Positions 41,176 to 51,818 of a DNA stretch of 64,000 nt are shown here, piece by piece; the stretch's first letter is position 1, and every line of letters starts with the position of its first letter. Location of the stretch: NCBI RefSeq assembly GCF_000002865.3, contig NW_001865041.1, positions 454,421-518,420 on the forward strand, given 5' to 3'. The DNA is from Monosiga brevicollis MX1. Taxonomy: Eukaryota; Opisthokonta; Choanoflagellata; Craspedida; Salpingoecidae. The position numbers and the translations under genes are program-made. The notes below the pieces were generated by a model that saw nothing but the letters and a program-made list of their open reading frames with translations, was not told where the DNA came from and did not search any database.

Positions 41176-42483
41176 ATGGCAACGTCAGCCGGGGCAATGG
41201 AGGGGGTCTTACAGCATTTGATTGCCCAGCGACGTTTTGCTGAGGCCTTTGAGATCTTCGATGCACACGTGCCACCCATTCCTGTCAACGGATGGCGAGA
41301 CCGGGGGTGTCTTGTTGAGGATGCAATGCAGTCTGGGACACTGCTTTCCCCGACCAGTTCGACCCCAAGGCGTGCAGCCGAGCATTTGCTGGAGCGTGCA
41401 TGTGAGCAAGAAGCGGCTGCCCAGGCCGCCGCAGCGCATGAGGCTCACTTGCGTACAGTCCTGACCATGCAAGGGCGTGCCGCGATTCTCGGACAGGATG
41501 CCGAATTTTTTGCGGAAGCCATCCCGAATGAACCTCGACCGGCTGCACGGGAGTTACCCGCCCGCATGTCACCCAGCCCCGAAGCCTCACCACATCAGCC
41601 AGGGCCTCACGACGACGACATGTTTGAACCAAGCCTGGAGGCTCGACCTGCGCCGTCGCAACGGGCTGGTGTTGCAGATATTGTGCGTCGCCTGACGCGC
41701 GCCTGGCGCTTACGAGCCACTGTCAATATTGGTGACAACTCATCCGGAGCACCAAGCAGCTCTCAGGGCCTGGTGCGCTCCCAGCCTGGGACTGCCACAC
41801 AGGCCGCAGCTGTAGCTGACTTGATTTCACTCAATGTCGAGGACTTTCAGCAAGCCGTGCGCTTGATCAGTCCGGCGCTCACCTTGGATCAGCTACCTCA
41901 ACTTGCGGAGGGCCTGGTTGAGTGCCAACGCCGTGGCGCGCTGGCCCTCGTCGCCTGCTTGCTGGAGCTCGCAGTGCTCCCTCTCCTGTTGGCCCTTACG
42001 ACAACACCTCCTCGCGATGCCATGCAGCATCTGGCCGCCATTGCTTTGGCTGTCGAGGCCGCCTTTGGGCGCCGCGTTCTCGCGCCTCTCTTCCTGGCAG
42101 ATGCCTTTGACACCCATCACCAAAGCTTGTACGATGCCTCCTTGGTTGGAAATTCTCAGGTGATGGCTCGTATAGCACAGAGTACCGCCCAAACCATTGG
42201 CCTGACCGCCACCTGGTTGTGGTCTCGAGCACGCAACGCAGTTGTGGATCTTCTTCTTGAGCATTTGGAGGCCACAGAGGCCGTGCAACTCCTGCTGGCT
42301 GCCTCGGGCGGTCACGAAGCTGCAACCGCTTATGGGCGGTCGTGGTTACGGGTCTTAAAACGGCACGATCGTCAATTACCGACGCACAACTTGCGTCCTG
42401 CACTAGAGGCACGACTGGCCACACATAAGAGCATTGTACGCAAGCATCTTCAAAACCACATCCGCCGGTGGGCTCTGCCCTAA
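41176..42483 (+). CDS. Uncharacterised helical protein, single exon
   Basis: Intronless open frame with ATG at 41176 (MATSAGAMEGV); an in-frame ATG at 41149 is an alternative. It gives 435 residues. Not recognised. Residues 1-110 are predicted helical (MEGVLQHLIAQRRFAEAFEI) with an Ala/Gln-rich stretch. About 110-200 is Pro/Ser-rich and disordered. About 200-435 is a run of amphipathic helices rich in Leu and Ala (LISLNVEDFQQAVRLISPA; GALALVACLLELAVLPLLLA; VVDLLLEHLEATEAVQLLLA), like an alpha-solenoid. No signal peptide, zinc motif or catalytic motif is seen. It could be a HEAT-like adaptor; no family is assigned. It is divergent from PRPF6, and its stop lies only about 70 bp from the RanBP9 3' end. 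Confidence 0.7.
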   Translation: MATSAGAMEGVLQHLIAQRRFAEAFEIFDAHVPPIPVNGWRDRGCLVEDAMQSGTLLSPTSSTPRRAAEHLLERACEQEAAAQAAAAHEAHLRTVLTMQGRAAILGQDAEFFAEAIPNEPRPAARELPARMSPSPEASPHQPGPHDDDMFEPSLEARPAPSQRAGVADIVRRLTRAWRLRATVNIGDNSSGAPSSSQGLVRSQPGTATQAAAVADLISLNVEDFQQAVRLISPALTLDQLPQLAEGLVECQRRGALALVACLLELAVLPLLLALTTTPPRDAMQHLAAIALAVEAAFGRRVLAPLFLADAFDTHHQSLYDASLVGNSQVMARIAQSTAQTIGLTATWLWSRARNAVVDLLLEHLEATEAVQLLLAASGGHEAATAYGRSWLRVLKRHDRQLPTHNLRPALEARLATHKSIVRKHLQNHIRRWALP

Positions 42484-42554
42484 GCGAGGAACGTGTCCAG
42501 TTCCAGAAAGTTGGCACATCCTACGCCCTTATCCCGCAAACAGGCAACGCTGGC

Positions 42555-44927
42555 CTACCGTGTCGATAGAGGCAGGGTGTGAGCAAGCGTGCCGACAGCA
42601 GGACTGTGTTTTAATGGGACGACAATACAATGTGCATCCCAGCGGTACCTCAGAGTGATTTGTGATGCGCTCCAGCACCGAGTATTTGGGCTGTTTGAGG
42701 TCCTCTGCGCGGCAACATGTTCAAGCGTGTCGTTTGAGCTGGCCAATATAATAGATCCAATGATAAACATACTCCCATCTGTGATACGGCGCTGCTTCAC
42801 CAGTCCAAAGGGGAACGAACCGAGAATCAGGGCGTTGGCGCGCGATGCCAACTGCTCACGCGGGGCCGTCTCTAACAAAGGGGCCGCTGGGCTCTCCTTG
42901 ACGTTCGGGTAGGCCAACAGAGTGATGAGTGTAGCAATGCGCTGTTGCCGTGGACCATCCCCATGAAATGCCTCGTCCTCGATGCAAAGCTGAAGCTGGC
43001 GGCCTCGTTGCATTAGCTCCTCCAAATGCGCGTCCATATCATCTACAGGCACACGCCCAGTGAAGGGTCTAATACGACTGCCCTAGCCCATGAAAATTGA
43101 AAACGGATTTTCAGAGTATCGAACCGGCATAGCGAGAGACGAGCTCAACAAATTCTTGGCACTCGAGATCCAGGCGCAAGTCGGGATGCCGGGCCCACGT
43201 GATGGGAAATCGTTCCTGCAGCAGCTCTTTGGCCACGGCGGCTTCGCCGCGCGCAATGTGGCGTTGAATGTCTACAAGAGGCCAAAAGCACAGCCGGTAG
43301 CCATGAGAATTGACTCGCCTCGCCCCACATCTGTCGCTCGTTCGCACCTCGACGGGCTTGGCTGAGCTGAACGTTGGCATGAATGGTAATGCCTGTGGCC
43401 GCCGATAGCTTGCCCAGTGCCTCAGTGTAACCGCGATGGTAAAGATAATCAGCCACCAACTGAGCAAGCATCCAGTATCAGAAGCCCGCGACAAACAGTG
43501 GGCCTGGCAACGCTGGTAGTATGGAGCCGGCCTTCGACGCGGACAGGGCAACAAGACAAGCGCACGGTAGTTGCTGACCTTGGGTAGACTGCTTACGGCC
43601 TGCGGGCTTAGCTCGCGTCGTACAATATCCTCGTGCAGGCGGGCACGGATTGTCTGATGTGATGCACGCACAATTGATCAGGACGCGTACAAGCTACAGT
43701 GCTGACCCTGGTGTCGCCGAGTAGTTCCTGCGACTACAACCCATGCGAACTAAGCAACCCACCGCCTTGAATGTATCAATTTGAAACTTGAAGGGTTGAG
43801 CGCCAAAATTGGTTTCGGTGACGGCACCGTTGGAGCAAATGGCCAGCAGGGGGTAAAGCGTTTCCAGCTGTGTGCTCGGCATATCCAGACGAATATCGCC
43901 TGAGCCGCCAGTGGAATAGGTGAGATCCGAGCGAGATAAACAATTTACGAAGCAACGGGCGCATCCCTCAAACTGGCGCGTAAGACAGACCGAGGGTGAC
44001 GCCGTTGCATGTGTAGAACATGCTGTGATCCAAGCTGTTGTAACAGCACCCAATCACGTCACCCGTGCTGTAGGGGGCGCCATAGGCGTAGTTGGTGCCA
44101 TCCACCTCATAAAAGTGGCCATCATCACCCCGAAAGCCCCATGAATGACGGTCCTTGCCTATGAAGTATGCCAAACAAATTATTGCATAATTTGATCCAC
44201 GGCCAAGCAGCTTGTCCTACGCTTGGTGGCGCTCACTCTCAAGACACGCACCAGGCAGTGAAGAGTAGGAGGGTGTGGCTGTGTTGGCCAGCCCGATGGA
44301 AATCAACCTGCACCCACAAGCCAACGTAAGTTTCCGCGTGTGCGCTTGAGCCAAAACATCGCGCTTGTATGCCTTGGTACGCCAGGCTTTTGTTGTGGCC
44401 TGGTTGGGGGTAGCCTACCCGGGTCGGCCGGCATTGATGATGGAGACCTAGCAGGGGCAGGCATCAATTTTGAAATTGCTTGAGAACGTCAGGGCGTGTG
44501 GCGACGGGCCGATGTTTTGCCAGACAACACACCTCAAAGTAGAAGATGCCTTCAGCTGATGGAATGGGCAGTGAAGTGCTAACACCACACCCCACGGAGG
44601 AAGCTTTGATGAGGTGTGGCGCACAGGCTTAAGCAAGAATTGTTGCGAGACAAGCACCAGGAGGCCTACCGGATGGCTGCCACCTCTCTCTCTGCTTCGC
44701 TGTGCTGTCCGCCATAAATGACTTTGTCGTTGGCGAACACCTGCCCAAAAGCTTGTGAGCTGGTTGGAAATTGGACGCGAGATGACCGCCGCGCATGTGC
44801 AAACGGGTGCGGCCGGAGCGCTCACCTCGAGCAGCGGCGAACGGTCCTTAAAGGACCAAGCCAAGAGGTTGGGCCGCACATCCACATCCATCATGAGCGA
44901 CCACGTCAGACGACCCTTCAGTACCAC
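42555..44927 (-). CDS. RANBP9: RanBP9/10-like CTLH (GID) complex subunit: SPRY-LisH-CTLH-CRA
   Basis: Scaffold subunit of the CTLH/GID E3 ubiquitin ligase (Gid1 in yeast). Domains in order on the minus strand. SPRY is spread over several exons: SPLLE joined to VFANDKVIYGGQHSEAE, then LPIPSAEGIFYFEV, ISIGLANTATPSYSSLPG, and DGHFYEVDGTNYAYGAPYST with GDVIGCCYNSLDHSMFYTCN near 44160-43970. LisH is near 43470-43400 (ADYLYHRGYTEALGKL). CTLH is near 43290-43115 (LLQERFPITWARHPDLRLDL; CQEFVELVSRY). CRA is near 43040-42780 (HLEELMQRGRQLQLCIEDEA; LITLLAYPNVKESPAAPLLE). The first ATG at 44927 (MVLKGRLTWSLMMDVDV) precedes SPRY. The 3' end is uncertain; the extreme C terminus near 42555-42700 is weakly family-like. 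Confidence 0.85.
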
Positions 44928-45122
44928 GCCCCACCTCTACAGCCTGTGCACCTTTGGTGGTCCTCCGCTCACGTCTCCAGGATCGATGGACCAGCACCCG
45001 CCTAAGCTGCAGCATACAAGGTGGAGCTCTGTCGGACGCTGTTGCCTTCAAGGCGCTGCCACTGTCGTCGAACCGATGTTTACGTGTGTGTGTGTGTTGT
45101 GTGTGTTGCAAACAACAGAACG

Positions 45123-45150
45123 CAAAAGTGCGACAAGTGACGCACTTTTG
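45123..45150. promoter_or_regulatory. Perfect 10-bp inverted repeat in divergent promoter
   Basis: CAAAAGTGCG (45123-45132) and CGCACTTTTG (45141-45150) are perfect inverted copies separated by 8 bp. They lie between the divergent RanBP9 start (44927) and the plus-strand Ser/Pro-rich gene, 10 bp before an E2F-like site. It looks like a palindromic protein-binding site. Confidence 0.6.
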
Positions 45151-45155
45151 AAACC

Positions 45156-46337
45156 ATGATTTTTCCCGCCAAAATACTCGTCTTGATTTGTCGACAAGAG
45201 TTGGTGGGCATGATCAGATCAGACGAGACAACACACGCCCCACACCAGTGTTCTCAAATGTCAAATGCTATTTTTGAGTGGCAAGCCTGCCTTCGAATGT
45301 CTCGCCCCCTGGTCCTGTCTGACCCCGGGGAACACTCGGCACAGTCAATTATGCACCAGGTTCATGCCAGTTCAAGTGGCTCTAGCACGCCAACCGTCAC
45401 CATGAAGTCGCCTGCCCTCAGCCCCCAGTCTCCACGAGGCCTGCATCGGAAGGAGCCGTCTGAACAGCCAGCTTCACCAGCCATGGCTGGTCTTAGCGCA
45501 AACTCGTTTTGCGACCCACCCAAAACACCACTGACACCAAGCACTGGATCACCACCCCATGACCTGAGCCAATCGCCCTGGCAGCCTGTTGGACTGACGC
45601 CCCTTTGCCTTGGGCAGGCCGTGCGCACGCCCCAACCTAGCCTGGCGCTGCTGTCGCCCGATTCCAACCCGCGTGCCACTCGGCATGTTGTGCCAATACC
45701 AACTGCCCCGACCATGTCGCCCTTTAAGTCCAGGATCAGCAGCAGTGCTGCGGACATGCCGGCGACCCCTGATCAAGCGCCAACGCCGAGCCAACAATCA
45801 ACGCCAAAACCGGCTTGCAAGCGAGCTCGCAGTCGAGGCCGCCCAGAGCTGCGCTATCCGCCCTGCACGTGGTCCAGGCTTGAGATTTCCTCGCGGGCAG
45901 CGGCACTACGCCGGGAGGCCACCACGTGGCATGGCACGCCCCATCTCGCCAGCCTGTTGACCACCTGGCCGCTGAGCGAGGATGTCGACCTTTCCCAAGG
46001 GCTCCCATGGCTGAGCACAGCCCTGTCAACATGGACCATACCTCATATGCGCAAGGCGATGGCTTCCATGCCCCATGTGTTAGCAGACTTTCGGCGAGCC
46101 CGCCGCCTACTGCAGCAACGTGAGAGTGCCCGCCGACGCAGATGTCGGCAACTGCGCTTGGTCATCGATGCACAAAATCTTGGGGTTGGTTCGCATCAAG
46201 CCACGCATCAAACCGAAAATTCTGATGCAAAGCTGGGTGCGGTGAACCAGGAACAGCAAAATTCTGCGGCTCAGCCGACCCAAGCTAGTGGACTGATTCC
46301 GCTTCGAGCGCTCGCATGCCGTCATGCGCCTCTTTAA
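45156..46337 (+). CDS. Uncharacterised Ser/Pro-rich protein with many SP/TP sites
   Basis: Intronless open frame of up to 393 residues. Start uncertain: in-frame ATGs lie at 45156, 45258 and 45351, and the first overlaps an E2F-like site, so a later one is preferred. Not recognised. The first half is disordered and packed with Ser-Pro/Thr-Pro dipeptides (SPALSPQSPRG, KTPLTPSTGSP, LTPL, LSPD, MSPFKS, ATPDQAPTPSQQSTPK), a pattern typical of cyclin-dependent or MAP kinase substrates. A basic patch follows (KRARSRGRPELR), then a more ordered C-terminal part (LLTTWPLSEDVDLSQGLPWL; RRARRLLQQRESARRRR). The basic patches suggest a nuclear protein. Together with the E2F-like site this hints at a cell-cycle gene, which is inference only. 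It is convergent with the transposase. Confidence 0.6.
   Translation: MIFPAKILVLICRQELVGMIRSDETTHAPHQCSQMSNAIFEWQACLRMSRPLVLSDPGEHSAQSIMHQVHASSSGSSTPTVTMKSPALSPQSPRGLHRKEPSEQPASPAMAGLSANSFCDPPKTPLTPSTGSPPHDLSQSPWQPVGLTPLCLGQAVRTPQPSLALLSPDSNPRATRHVVPIPTAPTMSPFKSRISSSAADMPATPDQAPTPSQQSTPKPACKRARSRGRPELRYPPCTWSRLEISSRAAALRREATTWHGTPHLASLLTTWPLSEDVDLSQGLPWLSTALSTWTIPHMRKAMASMPHVLADFRRARRLLQQRESARRRRCRQLRLVIDAQNLGVGSHQATHQTENSDAKLGAVNQEQQNSAAQPTQASGLIPLRALACRHAPL
45161..45174. promoter_or_regulatory. E2F/DP-like site TTTTCCCGCCAAAA
   Basis: Exact match to the conserved E2F/DP consensus TTTCCCGCC, extended by a symmetric T/A flank. If it is a promoter element, the true start codon of the downstream gene must be later than ATG 45156, for example 45258 or 45351. 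Confidence 0.5.
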
Positions 46338-46615
46338 CGCACCTGCCAATGCAACAACCAACATGATACGCACCCTTGTAAACTGAAACAAATTTGGGCT
46401 GTGCTTCCCCGCCCGTACAAATCAATCTCCCCGCAAAAACGTTCAAGTTGGAGAGTGTATCGGCCGGTTGTGAAGATATTTTTGAGGCTGATTGGTTGGA
46501 TCGCTTTATTTTGTCCTTCAATTCATGTCTTGAAAAAGCATTTGCAACCCCAAACCCCCCGTGCTTGTCTTGCGTGGTCTTCCTCCATCCGGGCCATCCT
46601 GATGGAAGGCAGCAG
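46338..46615. other. Short intergenic stretch, possible left flank of the transposon
   Basis: About 280 bp between the Ser/Pro-rich gene stop and the transposase stop. I looked for an inverted copy of the right flank (48220-48480) and did not find one by eye. Confidence 0.4.
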
Positions 46616-48217
46616 CTACTCGTCGTGTTCCAATTGACCATCCGACTGACTATCGCTGTCGCTGTCAGAGTCACTCTCACTATCAGTGGCTCTAGCCTGG
46701 AGTCGTTCGAGTACCGCAGCAAGATTGCAAAGGGTCATCCATGAATGGTCAATGCAGTCAGCCACTTTCTCGTGGCTCAGATTCTGAAAGGCCTCCTCAA
46801 GTGCAGTCTTGACCTGGGCAAAGGTGTGCTTGCTGCGGTGACCCACTTGCCCCTTGATGTGAGACCAGACCGATTCGATCGGTTGCAGGTCGGAGTAGTG
46901 TCGCGGTAAAAAGAGAACCTCATGGCCAGCCGCCGCAGCCTTTGTCACGGTCTCTGGCCGCATATTGGCTCGAATCCAAGCCCGGGCCTGAGCCCAAATT
47001 TCCTTCTTATATAGATTGCTATCAACGTCCATGCCCACTTGGCGACAGGCGGCAATCAAGTCAACTTTGTGTTGAGATCGTTGCGGGGCGGTCGGCGGCA
47101 GACTTTTGTGATACTTGGCGCCATCCATCACAATAATGGCATTCTTCACGTTTAACCGTGCCAACTCCGCTATTAATTTGTCCATCCAACCTGCAAAGTA
47201 TTCTGCGGTGAATGATTTATGATAGTCGTGGGTTCCAGCGTTCTGCTCGGCAGCAAAGATGTCAACCGTGTTCTCGAGAAGTTGTGCGTGATGCTGCTCG
47301 AGCCGTTGGGCTTCAGGAACAGTCGGGTCGGCTCCGATGATTGCACCAATAAAACAAATGCGCTGGCCCGTGTGCTGCCCGTGGGTCGCTTGCTGTGCCT
47401 CCTCTGGGTCAGAATGGTGATGCAGAATATAACTCTCGTCCACGTAGACGATGCGGTGTCCATCGCGACTTTGAAGCATGGTTTGAATATACTTGTTCCG
47501 CAAGGCGATGCGATGCCCCTTCTCACGATACTTGATGCCACGACGTGGACCATGGCGCAATCCCAAATCATTGACAAGGCGTTGGACGCATCGTCGGACC
47601 GCCAGACGCTCTTTCCCACTGACCTCGCACATGTGCGCAGGAAAGTGGTCAGTTTGACAAAGGTAGCGGGTCAGATCATCAACAACCACACGCTCGCCCC
47701 GGGCCTCACTGTAGTACAGAAAGTTGCGAATCGCAACCCGCAGCGCCTTTGTCCGACGAATACGCTGAGGCTTGAAACCGCGCGGTCCCGCCGACGCGGG
47801 TGGAAGGTGGAGCTCGCGATCGTCAGCAAAGGCTTTCCACGCAGAGCTACAGAGATTACTGTTGCGCCCAAGCAAAGCAGCAACTTCGTGGGCGAAATTA
47901 TGCTTGGAAGGCGTGTCAGTCTCTTGGGCGGTCAACCATGCTTGGTGCCGCAGGTACAAGTGGGTCGATACCACATCCAAAACCTCCACTGTCAACGTCT
48001 GGCGCCCCAGCTCCCGGCGCTTCTCTCGTACCCAAGCCCGTCCCTCTGCCAGCATATCATGGTCCACGTCGATACGCTTGACCAATTTTCGCTGGGGCGT
48101 GCTGCTGTCGCTTGTTCCACTGGCGACTTGCCGTCGAGCCCTCCTGGTGGGCCGGGACGCTGTTGACGCCCGAGAAAACACCCGAATTTTGTCAGACAAA
48201 TTTGTCTTTTCTGACAT
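46616..48217 (-). mobile_element. DDE transposase gene (IS630/Tc1-mariner-like), intact open frame
   Basis: Intronless transposase of 533 residues if it begins at ATG 48217 (MSEKTNLSDKIRVFS); the frame stays open upstream to ATG 48409, adding a low-complexity basic leader. After a basic N terminus, a helical DNA-binding region is followed by the DDE catalytic core: first Asp in IVYVDESYILHHH, second Asp in AIIVMDGAKYHKSL, and Glu in YSDLQPIESVWSHIKGQ. This order and the N-x-x-x-E-type ending resemble the DDE_3/IS630-Tc1-mariner group. The C terminus is an unusual acidic Ser-Asp tail (SESDSDSDSDSQSDGQ). There is no stop or frameshift in the core, so it is either recently active or retained by the host. 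Terminal inverted repeats and a TA target duplication were not seen. Confidence 0.85.
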
Positions 48218-48275
48218 TGCTATTGCTCTTTTTCTGACATTGCCCTTTTTCTGACATATCTTTTTCTGACATTGC
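48188..48275. repeat. Clustered TCTGACATT repeats at the 5' end of the transposase gene
   Basis: Four copies of TTTTCTGACAT at irregular spacing (about 15-23 bp), next to a short palindrome TTTGTCAGACAAA (near 48189-48201). On the transposase strand each copy reads ATGTCAGAAAA, so there are four ATG-containing units; only the last is in the transposase frame. They may be subterminal transposase-binding repeats. Confidence 0.7.
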
Positions 48276-48634
48276 TCGACCGCCCGCGTGCTCACACAAA
48301 CGCGTGTGTGTGTGGCAACAATTTTGTTTTGGGTGACCGGCCATTCCAAAACTCTGGTACGTTTGCGCGTGTTGGCGACCAAAAGGCCAGCCCGTCGTGC
48401 CCTGTCCACTGCGCGCAGGGCAGAAGCTTGCCCATCAGAGCATCAGTATAGCTCGTAAAGAGAACAGCCCTTTGGTCAACCGGTCCTATGCGATGCCTTG
48501 CCGGCCACGAGCCTTACATTCTTGTCGACGCGGTGTGACGTTGTAGACAGTCCCGTGCGCGCTGATTCGTCGGTCGGCGCCGAGCACGTTGGTCTTTTTT
48601 TTTTTTTTTTCTTCTTCTTCTTATCATCATCGAC

Positions 48635-51600
48635 ATGGCCAAGCCCAAGATTTCGGGGCCTTCGGGCACCCGCTCAGGCAACAAGGTTCAAGGCCGCATC
48701 AGCAAGTCCAACTCAAGCATGAACCCTGGTCGGTGCCGTCAACCTTGCTTCCTGTCTTGCTGCAACAACTCTGGCACCACTACGTTCCGGCTTCGTGTGC
48801 ATCGGCTGCCGACCCTGTGCCGTGGAGTCGGCTGGTATATGCCAAAGTCCTCTGCTTTCCACGGGCTCACCCAGGCTTTGCCCGTGCACCCCATCTCATG
48901 CGCTAGATCGCGCTCAAAAGAACGAAAAGGACCCGCACATGCGGTCGCGCTCAACTGTCAATCGCCTCAAAATGTACAAAAGTGGTGGTCGGGCCATCCG
49001 TGATCGCAAGGGCAAGGTACAAGCACCATGCCCAACGCCGCGGTCGCTCTCGGCAACCTGCTTTCGTTCTCGTTTTTTCTTTCTGCTTTGTTTCTGTAAT
49101 TTTTTATTTCTTTTCTAAATTTCTTCCCTTCGTTGAAAGCAGCCTTCATCGGCTGACAGGGTCGGGGCCCCTCAGCTTGCAGCCCTGGTACTCATTCATG
49201 ATTATGGCTGTTTACAGATTATCTCTGCGGCACCCTTCCAACGCGCCGTCTCGTCTGGCACAGTTGCCCGGGTAAGAACACACACATGTAGACGTAGGGT
49301 CGAGGAGGCGCTCGTCATGGTCGCGTCGCTCGCTTACGTCGGCACTTGGACGTGCGTTTGCGTGATTATGGACACAGGTTGAGCCGAACCGTCGGTGGTT
49401 TGGCAATACACGCGTCATCGGCCAGACCGAGCTGGAAAACTACCGTGAAGCTGCCATCGAGGCACGCAAGGATCCGTACACTTTTATCATGCGTGAGAGC
49501 AAGCTCCCCATGTCGCTCCTTAAGGAGCCCGCCAAGGCCAAGGCGGTGGACATCTTGGCTACCAAACCTTTCGATCAGACCTTTGGCCCCAAAGCCCAGC
49601 GCAAGCGTCCCCAGCTTTCTGTGGGCAGCATGCAAGACTTGGCCAAGGTTGGCATTTCCTCGCCATGATCTACGTCTGCCTTGTGTGTGATGCTTGGATG
49701 CTTACACGATGGACTGGCTTGATTTTGCTGGTTGGACTTTTTTGTAGCACGCTGAGACAACAGCCGAGTCATATGACAGTACCAAGGATCGCGATTTGAA
49801 GCAGAATGAGGTTTCTGGCGAGAAGGAGCACGTGCGCGATTGGATCTTTGGCGCCGGCCAATCGAAACGTATCTGGAGCGAGCTCTACAAGGTGGTCGAT
49901 GCCTCCGACGTCCTCATCCAGGTATGTCGCAAAGTTTTGTCTGTTCATGTTACATCGATGGTGACAGCTCTGAGTCGTCCGAAGATCCTGTTCTTCTAAT
50001 CATCTGCATGTGCATCATGTGTGGCACTTGCGGCCTGGCTCTTAGGTCTTGGATGCCCGCGACCCGCAAGGCACGCGCTCTCCTCACGTGGAGAAGTATT
50101 TGAAGGAGGAGAAGACGCACAAGCATCTCATTTTTGTTTTGAACAAGTGTGATCTGGTCCCCACCTGGGTGACGGTACGTGGTGTTTTGTGAGAAAGCAT
50201 GTGCTTGCCAACCAGTTTCATCCTCCTCTCATCATGATGACACTGCGTTATTGTTGCTCAGACGCGCTGGGTCCAAGTCTTGTCGGCAGAATACCCGACT
50301 TTGGCATTCCATGCCAACATCAACAACTCGTTTGGCAAGGGTGCTCTCATCCAGCTGCTGCGTCAATTCGGTGTGTTGAGGCAGCCGTCGTGGCCTAGAG
50401 TTGATGTGCAGAGACCGGTTTGCGCCTGTCGATTCCCTGCTTGCTTATGCCATGGCCCTGTACTCTGTCATTTGCTTTTAGGTAAACTGCACTCGGAAAA
50501 GCAGCAGATTAGCATTGGTTTGATTGGGTATCCCAATGTCGGCAAGAGCTCCATCATCAACACGCTCAAGGGTTGGTATTTTACTTGGATGCACCGGTGC
50601 TTCTTTCCAGCCAACTTCTTGCAAAACATTCACTTGCTCACGTCAATTTTTACCCGCTTGTGTATGTAGGTGAAAAGGCTTGTAAGACGGCACCCATTCC
50701 TGGTGAAACCAAGGTGTGGCAATACGTGACGCTCATGCGCAAGATCTTTTTGATTGATTGCCCCGGCGTGGTCTATCCTAGCGATGACTCGGAGACGGAC
50801 GTCGTTCTCAAGGTGAGGCATGAGTGATGCTTGTTGAGGTGGCTTCGCTGGCATCTGAGTCAAATTCTCTTCTGCTTTACCGGGCGTGGCATGGCGTGGT
50901 CCGGCTCACACAACGACTGTTTTTCTCGCGACTGGTGACTCTTTTCAGGGCGTCGTGCGCGTGGAGCATCTGTCAGCTCCCGAGGATCACGTGGCGGAAA
51001 TTTTGCAGCGGGCCAAGCACGACTACATTACGCGCACCTATGGCATCAATGACTGGTCGTCAGATGATCACATTGACTTTTTGGAAAAGCTGGCCAAGAA
51101 GTCTGGTAAACTGCTCAAGGGCGGTGAGCCTGACGTGTCTACGGTAGCCAAAATGGTCTTGCATGACTGGCAGCGGGGCAAGATCCCATACTTCAACCCT
51201 CCGCCCAAACTGACGGACGAGCAGAGCAAGTCACGCCCCAACTTCATGGGTGTCGAGCAGAAGCTGCACACCATTGCTGTCTCCAACAATTACGATGCGT
51301 CTGATAAGAAGGGACGTTCTGCGACCGACCCTGAGGCCACAACTAATGAAGCTGTTGATAATGAGGCGGAGGAACTGGCGTCTGCCAAGAAGCTCGACGA
51401 GGATGATGCGGCGAGCGATGCAAATGGTGACGAGGAGGACGAGGATGAGGAAATCGGCTGGTCCGATTTGGATGAGGCGGACGAAGCAGGTGATGAACCA
51501 CAGGGCAAGGCAAAGGCCAGCGCAAGTAACAGCACAAGCGCTAGCCAGTCACCCAAGGCCAGTGCGGTTCAGACCCCACCAAGCGCCAAGCGCAAGGAAG

Positions 51601-51818
51601 GCAGCCGCCCGAGTAGCCAGGGCAAGGCTGCTGCGCAGGCCACCGATGATGGCTGGTCTGTTAAAGCGCCAGCAACTGAGCGCAAGCGAGTTAAAGTCGT
51701 GGAGAAGGAGCAGCGCGTGACCACCAACAAAACCAAGGCTAAGAACTACTACAGTGATACCAACATTAAGAATCGCCGTCGCAACAAGCCGAAGAAGCCT
51801 GCCGCAGGCCGGCGCTAA
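48635..51818 (+). CDS. GNL2: Nucleolar GTP-binding protein 2 (GNL2/Nog2), circularly permuted GTPase
   Basis: Nucleolar GTPase needed for maturation and export of the 60S ribosomal subunit. Ten exons close in phase: 48635-48728, 48907-49016, 49218-49271, 49378-49647, 49748-49921, 50046-50174, 50262-50370, 50482-50571, 50670-50812 and 50949-51818, giving 680 residues. The N-terminal NGP1 domain has [20 protein letters not shown]. The G motifs appear in permuted order: [10 protein letters not shown] and NKCDLVPTW (G4) come before GYPNVGKSS (G1) and [15 protein letters not shown] (G3). [20 protein letters not shown] follows. The tail is acidic ([20 protein letters not shown]) and then Lys/Arg-rich ([18 protein letters not shown]), typical of nucleolar proteins. 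The ATG is preceded by a T-run and CTT repeats (48592-48622). Confidence 0.96.

Noticed and set aside
47219-48166. 315-codon plus-strand frame opposite the transposase
   Set aside because: Shadow frame; the minus strand carries the complete DDE motif set.
46338-48480. Terminal inverted repeats of the transposon
   Set aside because: I compared both flanks by eye and found no convincing inverted match, so no element boundaries are claimed.
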